From: Neovahlkampfia damariscottae
Lineage: Eukaryota; Heterolobosea; Selenaionea; Neovahlkampfiida; Neovahlkampfiidae
Length of the DNA stretch: 64,000 nt
Assembly: GCA_016618085.1 (NCBI GenBank)
Contig: JABLTG010000108.1
Coordinates: 1 to 64,000, forward strand
Reading direction: 5' to 3'
The notes under the pieces were generated by a model. It worked only from the letters and a program-made list of their open reading frames with translations. It ran no database searches and was not told the DNA's origin. Positions 1 to 7,328 of the stretch are shown piece by piece (positions within the stretch are counted from its first letter, which is position 1; every line of letters starts with the position of its first letter). The translations under genes were made by a program, and so were the position numbers.

Positions 1-151
1 TATATGTTGATTTCATATTTCCTGTTTCTTTTGTTTCTTCAAGTTTTCTCTTTTTTATCACTTCTGTTGTTGATGTTGAAGTAACATTTTTTTCTTTCCA
101 AAATGAATCCAATTTGAGCTGTTTGGATATTTTAAATACTTGAGATCTTTT
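1..151 (-). other. Open frame at window edge with a PIP-box-like motif
   Basis: A minus-strand frame is open from about 151 to the window edge. It contains QLKLDSFW (98-121), close to the PCNA-binding PIP-box consensus (Q-x-x-hydrophobic-x-x-aromatic-aromatic), followed by a basic KKRK patch. This arrangement is seen at the C-termini of replication and repair proteins such as FEN1, but no enzymatic domain is visible here. It could be an exon of a gene that continues outside the window or a chance open frame. Nothing else is recognisable between 152 and 274. Confidence 0.25.
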
Positions 152-274
152 TCAGTATTTTCTAGTTGAACAAAAGGTCTTTTTTGTTCAACTTGAACAA
201 CTTCAAATAAAAATTCTAAAAATAACTGGCAAAATTAAATCTAATTGGCCACTTTTATCACAATAACCATCAAT

Positions 275-1192
275 TCATTGGCCGTATCTATTCTTCATCA
301 TTGGCTTATTTAATTGCATCAAACCAGCCCCATACAGTAAATGATCAAAGAATGATGCGGTATTCGTTATGCCATTGATAAAATTTTGTACTAATGGAGG
401 CAATGAATTAATTAATTTATCAGCCGATTGCATTACAAATTCTTTGATTGTTTCATTCATCAATCTTGAATTTTCAAGAAGATCATTAATAAATAACTGA
501 CAATTTGTTGATGATGCATCATATAAATATAATCTTTCTTTACCAACTGCATTTAAAGTTCTTTCATGCATTTGATTTAAATTTATTGGTACTATTGTGC
601 CATAGTTTGCCAAATGAATACACTTTGCGGTCTTATAACTTGATACACCAACAAAGGCAATGTTCAATACTTGATTTTTCTCAACTCTCACAATTAAACC
701 ACCTTCAAGTTTACAAATCATGAACAAGTGATACATTTGATCATAGTTCAATTTATCTTTCGTTTCTTCCCATTTACCAAATGATACCGCGTTCAATATG
801 GTGTTAAATGTGGATTGAATAGGCGTTTTACAAATCAAAATCTCTTTTATTTTGATATTTCCGTAACTTTCAAGAAAACAGCGATAATATGGAGGTGCGT
901 TTATTCTAATCGGGTTTGTAATTAAACTTTTAACTCTATTAAATCCAGTACGGAACATCTCACCAATTGAGGCAAATAAGTTACCTCCTTTAAGTTCTTC
1001 ATGTGGGATTTTATCGTGTTCAATATATTCACTATCTGCAAGGTCAAATATATCCTTGAAATCTTTTATATTTATCGTTTTATTTTCTTTATTCAAAATA
1101 CAATCACAACAAATTTGATTATTTTTTTCTACTTTTTTAAAACATTGTAAACAACATTTATAGGATACTTGTGAAGAAATAAACCATAACAA
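275..1192 (-). CDS. Virus-like protein of large-DNA-virus (nucleocytovirus) type
   Basis: A 305-codon frame resembles, from memory, an uncharacterised protein family common in nucleocytoplasmic large DNA viruses and their integrated relatives. Recognisable parts are a GGNLF stretch followed by a basic region, a PPYYRCFLESYGN block, the IxICKTPIxSTFNTILNAVSFG block, and a C-terminal NCQLFINDLLENS block that recalls papain-like or NlpC-type folds. The N-terminal part is Cys-rich (CLQC, CCDC) and could bind zinc. Treated here as a viral fossil. The domain part looks whole. I cannot date it beyond noting that base composition now matches the host. The family assignment rests on pattern memory, not on a search. 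Confidence 0.5.
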   Translation of the reverse strand: MLWFISSQVSYKCCLQCFKKVEKNNQICCDCILNKENKTINIKDFKDIFDLADSEYIEHDKIPHEELKGGNLFASIGEMFRTGFNRVKSLITNPIRINAPPYYRCFLESYGNIKIKEILICKTPIQSTFNTILNAVSFGKWEETKDKLNYDQMYHLFMICKLEGGLIVRVEKNQVLNIAFVGVSSYKTAKCIHLANYGTIVPINLNQMHERTLNAVGKERLYLYDASSTNCQLFINDLLENSRLMNETIKEFVMQSADKLINSLPPLVQNFINGITNTASFFDHLLYGAGLMQLNKPMMKNRYGQ

Positions 1193-1410
1193 AGGTTGTC
1201 TTTATCATAACGATACACTTTAATATAAAAATTGTTAGCTATATTATAAAAGTCTTCATAGTTGTCATATTGAAACTTTCTATAATATTCACCAATTGGA
1301 AAATCTTTTTTTGTTTGTTTTAAAGGTTGTGAAGTTATTAAAGTTATTGAGTTGTCGTCTTCTGAAACAAAAATATAATAATATGGTAGTTTCAATTGGT
1401 TGTAGTTCAT
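1129..1410 (-). CDS. Uncharacterised small ORF upstream of the virus-like protein
   Basis: A 93-codon minus-strand frame starts at an ATG (1408-1410) and overlaps the upstream end of the virus-like frame in another phase. It is rich in Tyr, Asn and Asp (YYYIF, YEDFYN, KVYRYDKDN) and has no domain I recognise. Composition is typical of expressed AT-rich genes here. It may belong with its neighbour or be a separate small gene; its relation to the neighbour is left open. Confidence 0.35.
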   Translation of the reverse strand: MNYNQLKLPYYYIFVSEDDNSITLITSQPLKQTKKDFPIGEYYRKFQYDNYEDFYNIANNFYIKVYRYDKDNLCYGLFLHKYPINVVYNVLKK

Positions 1411-1446
1411 ATATAATAAGAAGATTATTTTATTTAAAGATTTTTG

Positions 1447-1525
1447 TTAACCTTCCAAAATAATAAAACATCGAAAAATCAAAAATTATCCAACCGAAAA
1501 AATTACAAATAATTTGGAAGGTTAA
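1447..1525. repeat. 13-bp perfect inverted repeat (hairpin)
   Basis: TTAACCTTCCAAA at 1447-1459 is the exact reverse complement of 1513-1525, separated by 53 AT-rich bases. A weaker hairpin with the same AACCTTC ... GGAAGG ends lies at 3059-3129. The two flank the SAM-domain/transglutaminase-like gene pair, which suggests a small dispersed hairpin element. Confidence 0.55.
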
Positions 1526-1575
1526 TAAAAAGCTTTGAAATAAAATTTTACAAACATTAATAAAAAAAAGAAACT

Positions 1576-2187
1576 TTATTTTTGAATGTTTTTTATCCCT
1601 TCCCATAACTTTATTTTAGTTCCAAATTTTACATTTAATCCTTTCATTTCTTGATCATTGAGATTAGATAAAACAAATCCATCAACACCTTCTTCCTTTA
1701 AGATCTGTGCTTCATGGTTATCAATATTTAATACATTAACAGCCCAGTGATAGACTTCATCAGTTGACCATGATAGCAAGTTTTTTTTTTCACTTTTTTC
1801 ATCACTGATTTGTTTCATTTTTCCAGTGATCCATGACGGATCTTTAGTATTAGGTTCTCTTTCTGTAATAGCTTCAATTCTGAAAATTGCTTGAAGTTCA
1901 TAAACATCGTTTCCTATATTTGTTCTCATTTCACCAGAAACATATTTTACCGAATTACAGCTGACTACTCTTTCACAATAAAGTCTAATTCTGTAGTCCT
2001 TTCCATTTTTTTTTCCAAAGAGGAATAATTGATTTTTTTCTGTTGGCACCACTTTCCACTCGAGATTCAAAAACCTGACTTCGTCTCCAAAAATCATATC
2101 TTGTTTTCCAGCATTTTCTTTCAACCATTCGTTTTCAGAAAACATGGCCAACGTTAATGTTATGCTTTGAACTTTGGAAAAATTCAT
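1576..2187 (-). CDS. SAM-domain protein
   Basis: A 203-residue protein from ATG 2187. The C-terminal 65 residues form a sterile alpha motif: a W-S-T-D-E-V start, a helix ending VLNI, then the VDGFVLSNLNDQEMKGLNV core and a GTKIKLWEGI final helix. Such domains mediate protein-protein or RNA interactions. The N-terminal ~130 residues (LEWKVVPTEKNQLFLFG and following) look beta-rich but are not recognised. It is divergent from the transglutaminase-like gene, with start regions only ~45 bp apart and CCAAT boxes between them, so the two probably share a promoter. Function is inferred only at domain level. Confidence 0.7.
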   Translation of the reverse strand: MNFSKVQSITLTLAMFSENEWLKENAGKQDMIFGDEVRFLNLEWKVVPTEKNQLFLFGKKNGKDYRIRLYCERVVSCNSVKYVSGEMRTNIGNDVYELQAIFRIEAITEREPNTKDPSWITGKMKQISDEKSEKKNLLSWSTDEVYHWAVNVLNIDNHEAQILKEEGVDGFVLSNLNDQEMKGLNVKFGTKIKLWEGIKNIQK

Positions 2188-2232
2188 GAAGTAAATTGAA
2201 TTATAATTGGCTGGGATTTTTTATTGGTCAAA

Positions 2233-2997
2233 ACGTCCTCTGAAAAAAATTTTTTGGTTGTTTATGGAGAGTGTAAATCTATATTCTCTGATGCTAAAAA
2301 CGCTTATGAAAAATTGGATAACTTTACAATATGTCTGGAGACAATAAGATATGGTATAATTAAAGACAAATTAGACTTTAACTCTGATGAAACATTAATC
2401 GAAGCAGTTTCTGAAGGTTTAAAAGGAAAGGGTAATTGCTATACAAGTTCATGCTATATTGCAAATGCATTAAAATCGAAAAAGATTTATTTTTCTTGGG
2501 CACACTCAGATGAACAAGAACAACACTCTTTTATTGTAGCCCATACTGATGATGGAATGATTTTAATGGACGCTTCAAGAGGTTCTGATATAGAAGAACC
2601 ACTTTTTTTTTTGAAATCCTCAGTTTATGTAATCAAATCTAAATTACAATTTTTTTATGAAAACAACAAAATTTTTCAATTCAAAAATTGTACTCTTGAA
2701 AGAAATTATGATGTTGGAAGTAATTCCTCCTTAAAAGAATTACGTAAGGATATCATGAGTGTTGAAACTCAAACAACGAATAAACTGAGTACCATAAATG
2801 TACCATCACTTCCAAAAAACGACATTGATAATATTTATAACAAAATCATCAATGTTTTAGATCTAGAAGAAAAATTTATTATTTCCAAGGATTTTTTAAT
2901 AGACATATTAAAGAAGAAAGAGGATGAAGTTGCTAATTTGGTAAAACTTAAAAATGAATATGAATTAGTTCTTGATGTTTTGAAAAAGATAAAATAA
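2233..2997 (+). CDS. Transglutaminase/papain-fold-like protein lacking an ATG start
   Basis: The open frame covers ~254 residues. It contains GKGNCYTSSCYIANAL, then a His in QHSFIVAH, then DGMILMDASRG, in the Cys...His...Asp order and spacing of transglutaminase-like and arylamine-acetyltransferase folds. C29-type chemistry is inferred from these residues only. The C-terminal ~90 residues look coiled-coil. There is no in-frame ATG before about residue 110. The frame runs into an ATTGG box at 2224-2228 that usually precedes ATG, and an ACG codon (2233-2235) lies where the ATG would be expected, in an A-rich context. Either initiation is at ACG or the start has been lost. I found no upstream exon that fits in phase. 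Confidence 0.5.
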   Translation, partial: TSSEKNFLVVYGECKSIFSDAKNAYEKLDNFTICLETIRYGIIKDKLDFNSDETLIEAVSEGLKGKGNCYTSSCYIANALKSKKIYFSWAHSDEQEQHSFIVAHTDDGMILMDASRGSDIEEPLFFLKSSVYVIKSKLQFFYENNKIFQFKNCTLERNYDVGSNSSLKELRKDIMSVETQTTNKLSTINVPSLPKNDIDNIYNKIINVLDLEEKFIISKDFLIDILKKKEDEVANLVKLKNEYELVLDVLKKIK

Positions 2998-3054
2998 ACC
3001 TTTGTTCACATTTATTTTATATTAGTTTCTTCAAACCAAACATCACAAAGGTTT
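2996..3054. repeat. 10-bp inverted repeat after the transglutaminase-like ORF
   Basis: AAACCTTTGT (2996-3005) pairs exactly with ACAAAGGTTT (3045-3054). It overlaps the stop codon of the upstream ORF and could be a 3'-end hairpin or part of a small element. Confidence 0.4.
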
Positions 3055-3058
3055 TAAA

Positions 3059-3129
3059 TCAACCTTCATATTTAATACTAATATTTTTTACAATTTGAAT
3101 AAAAAATGTTTCAAAAATTGGAAGGCTGA
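3059..3129. repeat. Imperfect hairpin related to 1447-1525
   Basis: TCAACCTTC (3059-3067) and TTGGAAGGCTGA (3118-3129) are near-complementary ends around ~50 AT-rich bases, matching the layout of the perfect hairpin at 1447-1525. Together they bracket two genes. Confidence 0.35.
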
Positions 3130-3310
3130 CAAAACTTCGAAAAAAAAGTAAAATCCAACTCTTAAATGCATCTCATGTCACAAAATCCATAAAACAAAAA
3201 TCTCAAGTAATTTGCAAAATATCCCGATAAAAACTGCATAGCAACTGGTAATTTATAAAAAAGTCAAGTGTCAAAGTAATGAAAATTAAATATTTGTGTT
3301 CTCACATTAT

Positions 3311-3414
3311 TATAAGTTTTAGAGTTACCCAAGTGAAATAAACAATAATTTCTTTAAAAATAATAAAATTATGAAAAGATAATTTCTATTTTACTTGGGT
3401 AAATAAAACTTATA
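3311..3414. repeat. MITE-like hairpin, ~30-bp arms
   Basis: The arm at 3311-3340 (TATAAGTTTTAGAGTTACCC...) is the near-complement of 3385-3414 (...TTACTTGGGTAAATAAAACTTATA) with a few mismatches and one gap. The ~45-base centre is AT-rich and carries a secondary partial palindrome. No coding potential is seen. Size and shape fit a miniature inverted-repeat transposable element or its remnant; no convincing target-site duplication was found. Confidence 0.5.
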
Positions 3415-3515
3415 GAAAAACATGATCCAAAAAGGGACAATATTGGATTAGAGAGAACGTTACACATGACTTTAACTCACAAATACAAAGGTAGGGGTCT
3501 ATGAATTTTGTTAAT

Positions 3516-3604
3516 CGCTCAGTTAGTCCAGCCAGTAGCAAGGAAAGTACATAGAACTGAGCGAAGCTCCTCTGTTAAGAGCAGGGCAATGTACTTTCCT
3601 TGCT
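3516..3604. other. Interlocked inverted repeats, possible structured RNA or mobile element end
   Basis: Two perfect inverted repeats are interleaved. CGCTCAGTT (3516-3524) pairs with AACTGAGCG (3554-3562), and AGCAAGGAAAGTACAT (3537-3552) pairs with ATGTACTTTCCTTGCT (3589-3604). The order A-B-A'-B' is that of a pseudoknot or of two alternative hairpins. A short GCTC...GAGC stem lies between A' and B'. The stretch is noticeably richer in G+C than its surroundings. It overlaps the last codons of the zinc-knuckle ORF. I do not recognise it as a known ncRNA. Confidence 0.5.
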
Positions 3605-3925
3605 TGTTGTGTGGTTTTTACTATCACAAATATGACAAGTTTGTTGAGCTTGTAAAGGTTTACCATCTACTCCAAATTTAGCAAAGCAGTTCTGTGATTC
3701 ATAAGAATCTCTTCCACACCTTGTACAAAATAGTTCATCTGATTCAGTTTCTTCATCTTCACTGAAAATTTCATAACCGTTTATGTGAATTTTGGCAAAA
3801 CAATTTTGAGCATCATGAGATTCTCTTCCACACCTTTCACAACCAAAGGAATCTTCACTTGAGTATTGATTGCTATAGTACTGTCGTTTGTTGGAACCAT
3901 AAAAGTCATTGCGGTTACGTTTCAT
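3575..3925 (-). CDS. Zinc-knuckle protein, C-terminus altered by a repeat
   Basis: A 116-residue basic/acidic protein from ATG 3925. It has two near-identical zinc modules (CERCGRESHDAQNCFAK and CTRCGRDSYESQNCFAK) and the start of a third (CHICDSKNH). The C-x2-C-G-R-x-S-H-x4-C-F-A pattern recurs in protist and large-virus proteins and probably binds zinc and nucleic acid or ubiquitin-like partners. In the third module the Cys expected five residues after His is missing. There the frame enters the 16-bp arm of the interlocked repeat (3589-3604), giving a short tail SKESTLPCS. This suggests that the repeat inserted into the 3' end of a once longer gene. Confidence 0.6.
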   Translation of the reverse strand: MKRNRNDFYGSNKRQYYSNQYSSEDSFGCERCGRESHDAQNCFAKIHINGYEIFSEDEETESDELFCTRCGRDSYESQNCFAKFGVDGKPLQAQQTCHICDSKNHTTSKESTLPCS

Positions 3926-4084
3926 GAAGTTGAGTGAAGAGATTGATTGGCCAATTATTTCTTAGCACAAAAAGTAAACATGAGCCAAGAAAATATAAAC
4001 AAAAGAAGGATGAATTGTAATTCAAATGTTCAAAAGATTTCAAAAGTGTAGGTTAAATTTATTTTACAACAATAAATTCATTCA

Positions 4085-4089
4085 CCAAT
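4085..4089 (+). promoter_or_regulatory. CCAAT box 9 bp before the RTCA start
   Basis: CCAAT lies directly before AAAAATG. It is one of many copies of this pentamer found next to start codons in the window. Confidence 0.5.
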
Positions 4090-4093
4090 AAAA

Positions 4094-5254
4094 ATGAGTT
4101 TTGTTGACATTGATGGTTCGTATGGAGAAGGAGGTGGACAAGTTTTGCGTAATTCCACCAGTTTAAGTGCTCTTTTTGGTATTCCCATAAAAATAACAAA
4201 AATAAGAGCAGGAAGAACTGTTCCTGGTTTAAGACAACAACATCTTTATGGAATGCAACTTGTTGCAAAATTATGCTCAGGTGACTTCAAAGGAGGAAAA
4301 GTAAAATCAACAGAAATTGAATTTACACCCAAAAAATTGAATTCAAAAGGAAATTATCAATCATTTGTTCAAAGTGCTGGGTAAAAACCTTTAACCTTTT
4401 ATTAACCAGATTTTATCTTTTAGGAGTATTGGTCTTTTACTACAAATTTCGATACCATGTATTATTTTTGGAGCAGGAGAAACCAAGGTTTCTTATGGTG
4501 GTGGCACAGATGTTTCACATAGTCCACCTTATGATGAAACGGAAAAGATTCTTTTGCCTCATTTATCACTTTTTGGCGTTGAAATCGACTTAAAATGTTT
4601 AGAAAGGTATTTATGAAGAGATATGTTTAATTATATAACAGAGGATTTTATCCAAAAGGTAACGGAGAGGTTCAACTGATTTGTAAAAATCCAATAACAG
4701 AATTGAAACCGATTTCAATTTTAAACCGTGGAAAACTGGTCGAAATAGAATTAATTACAACTTTAACAGGAGAGAAGAAAAAAACAAAATTAGCTGAAGA
4801 TGCAGAAAAACAAATTTTAAAAATTTTATCCAATGAACTTCCAAAAGTAGAATTAAATTCACGTATGATTGAAGATAATTCAAAAACAAATGGATTATGC
4901 ATAACGTTGATAGCAAAAACAGATTCTGGATGTTTAATTGGTGCATCTGTCACTTTTGAAAACAAAAAAATGGAAAGAAGTGATAAATTATCAAAATCGG
5001 TTACAAATTCACTATTTCAGGAATTAAAAGAAAATGGGTGTGTTGATTCACATATTCAGGATCAATTGATTATTTACATGACTTTGGCAAATGGTAATTC
5101 AAAAATTAGAACTGGACCTCTCACGTTGCACACAAAAACAGCAATTCATTTCAATGAAAAATTGACAGGTGCTAAATTCAATGTGGAAGAAGATGAAGAT
5201 GGTAGCTTTATTATTGAATGTAAAGGTGTTGGGTATAAGAATAAAAACATGTGA
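4094..5254 (+). CDS. RTCA: RNA 3'-terminal phosphate cyclase
   Basis: Three exons (4094-4380, 4424-4606, 4642-5254; introns 43 and 35 nt) encode 360 residues, matching the usual ~360. The N-terminus has the family signature IDGSYGEGGGQVLRN, then IRAGRTVPGLRQQHL. Exon 2 carries FGAGETKVSYGGGTDVSHSPP and exon 3 the YPKGNGEV turn. The enzyme converts RNA 3'-phosphates to 2',3'-cyclic phosphates with ATP, in RNA repair and processing. The exon joins preserve conserved blocks on both sides, so this gene was used to calibrate intron length and GTAAAA/GTATTT...AG signals. The stop codon overlaps a non-used upstream ATG of the methyltransferase. Confidence 0.93.
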
Positions 5255-5307
5255 ATTATACATCTTTTTATTTATGTTCTGGTAATTTTGATTGGACATC
5301 TGATTAT

Positions 5308-5312
5308 CCAAT
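5308..5312 (+). promoter_or_regulatory. CCAAT box that marks the methyltransferase start
   Basis: CCAATC stands five bases before ATG 5317. It lies inside a longer open frame that begins at 5251, and supports the internal ATG as the true start. Confidence 0.5.
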
Positions 5313-5316
5313 CAAA

Positions 5317-6129
5317 ATGTTCACAAACTCCGAAGCTTGGAGCAAAACTGCAAAAGGATACCTCAAACTCTCACAAAAAATTACTTTAAAACATGGAATT
5401 AACACCATTGAAGTGACAGGTTTGAAAACAGCCATTGAAGAGAACAAGAAATTAAGAGTTCTTGATATTGCTTGTGGTCCTGGTGATTTAGGAATCGAAA
5501 TAGCTAAACTTGCAACAGAAAACAAAACTGATTTATTTGTCACATCTACAGATTTTGCTGAAGATATGATCAGTTTGGCTAAAGAGAATTCAAAACAATT
5601 CAATAATTTAAATGAATGCTTGGTTATGGACGGAAATAAACTTGAGTTTGGAGATTCGACATTTGATTTTACATATTCTATGTTCGGAGTTTTCTTCTTC
5701 CCAGAAAGAAAAAATGCAATGAAAGAAATTTACAGAACTTTGAAACAAGGAGGAAAAGCAGCAATTACTTTCTGGAAGGATTTCCCTCATGTAATGAAAG
5801 AAACAATGGAAGAATTTGGGATGGAAAGTCACGGGTCACATGGGGATATTAACAATGAAGAGTTAATTATCGCTGATTTGAAAGAATCAGGTTTTGAAAA
5901 AGTTGAAATTGTCAAAAGTGAAGTGGACTCATATTTTGAAGATTTTGAAGATTTATTCAATGGAGTGATATCTAATCCTGGTATCTTAGGATTATTATTC
6001 AAATTATCAGAAGAGGATAAAGAACGGTTTCTTGGACTATACAGAAAACATATGTTAATCAAATTTTCGAAAGACGGAAAAAGTGCAAATTTCTCAACTT
6101 GTGGAATGATTGCAATAGCTTCAAAATAA
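5317..6129 (+). CDS. Class I SAM-dependent methyltransferase (UbiE/COQ5-like)
   Basis: 270 residues from ATG 5317. Motif I is VLDIACGPGDLGIEIAKL, the acidic end of strand 2 is STDFAEDM, and motif post-I/II includes LEFGDSTFDFTYSMFGVFFF with ERKNAMKEIYRTLKQGGKAAITFW, the classical layout of methyltransferase_11/UbiE-type enzymes. The substrate cannot be told from sequence. An in-frame ATG at 5251 overlaps the RTCA stop, but would add 22 residues without homology and would place the CCAAT box inside the coding region, so 5317 is preferred. The two genes lie head to tail only ~60 bp apart. No introns. Confidence 0.82.
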   Translation: MFTNSEAWSKTAKGYLKLSQKITLKHGINTIEVTGLKTAIEENKKLRVLDIACGPGDLGIEIAKLATENKTDLFVTSTDFAEDMISLAKENSKQFNNLNECLVMDGNKLEFGDSTFDFTYSMFGVFFFPERKNAMKEIYRTLKQGGKAAITFWKDFPHVMKETMEEFGMESHGSHGDINNEELIIADLKESGFEKVEIVKSEVDSYFEDFEDLFNGVISNPGILGLLFKLSEEDKERFLGLYRKHMLIKFSKDGKSANFSTCGMIAIASK

Positions 6130-6135
6130 ATTATT

Positions 6136-7182
6136 TTATTTTTTTGAATTTAAAAGTTTCCACATTACATCTGGAAGAGTTCTTCCTTTAAATTTTTCTC
6201 TCACAACATCTACACTCATGTCACTCCAACTATGTGCTCTGTTCTTGATATAATATAATTGAATGTTTGAGTCATCATTTGGACATTTATATTTACGATA
6301 TTGAATTAAATCATTTTGACTTCTTTCAACGTCAAATTCTGATTGACATTGATTGGATTTTGTGAATATATTTAATGTTTCATTGATACCCAAATCAATT
6401 CGACCACGACCTCCAGGACCTTCTCCAACACCTCCATTGATTTTTACATTTATGTCTTTCAATCCATGAACATGAACAAGTTTCACAGGGTTAGTAGGTG
6501 TTGGAATGATGAATTTTGGTGAATTTTTGTTAATTTGTCCACCACAAGTTCCAGAAACAGGTGCTATTCCATTAAACAATTTTGGAACATCTCCTGACAT
6601 TCGATAACACATCATAGCGCCATTTGAATGACCAGAACAATAAACTTTGGATTTGTCAATATTGTGCTCTGTTATAACTTTTTGAGTCAATTGTCTTAAA
6701 AAACTGACATCGCTAACATTAGTTTCATAAGCTTCTGAAACAATAGTACCTGAATTCCAACCCAGTAAATACAATCTTCCAGATTTGGAATATCCATATG
6801 GATACAACGTGATGAAATTATTTTCATCAGAAACTGCATCCCATCCACTAGTTCTTTTAAATTGTCTTGCGTTCCCAAAACCGCCATGAAGCGCAACAAC
6901 CAAAGGAACTTTTTCAGTTTTATTGAAATTTTTTGGAAAGTGCAAAATATAGTATCTTTTGTGTCCATCTATTATTATTTGTTGGTCTTGTTCAAGTATT
7001 AAATAATTCCTTATTGATAAAAAAATCAACAGACCAAAGACAAAAAATAAAATCGTAGTGAACATTAGAAAGCAAATTGGCACAAGACATCTGGTCGTAG
7101 CCAAAATGTTCTGTGGAAAAGTTTTTGGTGGTTCATAATATTCATCAAGCAAAGATCTTGATTCACGTGCACTGAAACGCAT
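6136..7182 (-). CDS. Membrane-anchored alpha/beta hydrolase (PHB-depolymerase/feruloyl-esterase type)
   Basis: 348 residues. A ~45-residue cytosolic start is followed by one hydrophobic segment (CFLMFTTILFFVFGLLIFL), predicting a type II membrane protein with an outside catalytic domain. The oxyanion region is VALHGGFG; the nucleophile is Ser in SGHSNGAMMCYRM; the Asp is in HGLKDINV and the His in NRAHSW, the triad order of LpqC/poly(3-hydroxybutyrate) depolymerase-type esterases. It may act on plant or bacterial polyesters in food, by inference. ATG 7182 is chosen; one codon upstream is TTG. It converges on the methyltransferase with only ~6 bp between the stops. Confidence 0.8.
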   Translation of the reverse strand: MRFSARESRSLLDEYYEPPKTFPQNILATTRCLVPICFLMFTTILFFVFGLLIFLSIRNYLILEQDQQIIIDGHKRYYILHFPKNFNKTEKVPLVVALHGGFGNARQFKRTSGWDAVSDENNFITLYPYGYSKSGRLYLLGWNSGTIVSEAYETNVSDVSFLRQLTQKVITEHNIDKSKVYCSGHSNGAMMCYRMSGDVPKLFNGIAPVSGTCGGQINKNSPKFIIPTPTNPVKLVHVHGLKDINVKINGGVGEGPGGRGRIDLGINETLNIFTKSNQCQSEFDVERSQNDLIQYRKYKCPNDDSNIQLYYIKNRAHSWSDMSVDVVREKFKGRTLPDVMWKLLNSKK

Positions 7183-7312
7183 CAAGTTCGGTTAATAAAA
7201 ATATCCAATAGGAATTTAGGATTTCACAATATCGTTCAATTGTTGTTTTTGATTAAAAAATTAAATGGAATAAATATGTATTTTTTTGGACTTTGTTAGA
7301 GTTTACTGTGTG

Positions 7313-7317
7313 ATTGG
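7313..7317 (+). promoter_or_regulatory. ATTGG (inverted CCAAT) before RECQL4
   Basis: ATTGGTCA occurs 16 bp before the ATG, the same octamer that precedes several other genes in the window. Confidence 0.45.
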
Positions 7318-7328
7318 TCAAATAACAA

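Noticed and set aside
3160-3600. CRISPR-like or tandem repeat array
   Set aside because: The repeats are inverted hairpins of different sequence, not regularly spaced direct repeats.
3537-3604. Self-cleaving ribozyme (hammerhead or twister)
   Set aside because: The conserved core strings of these ribozymes are absent, although the helices are strong.
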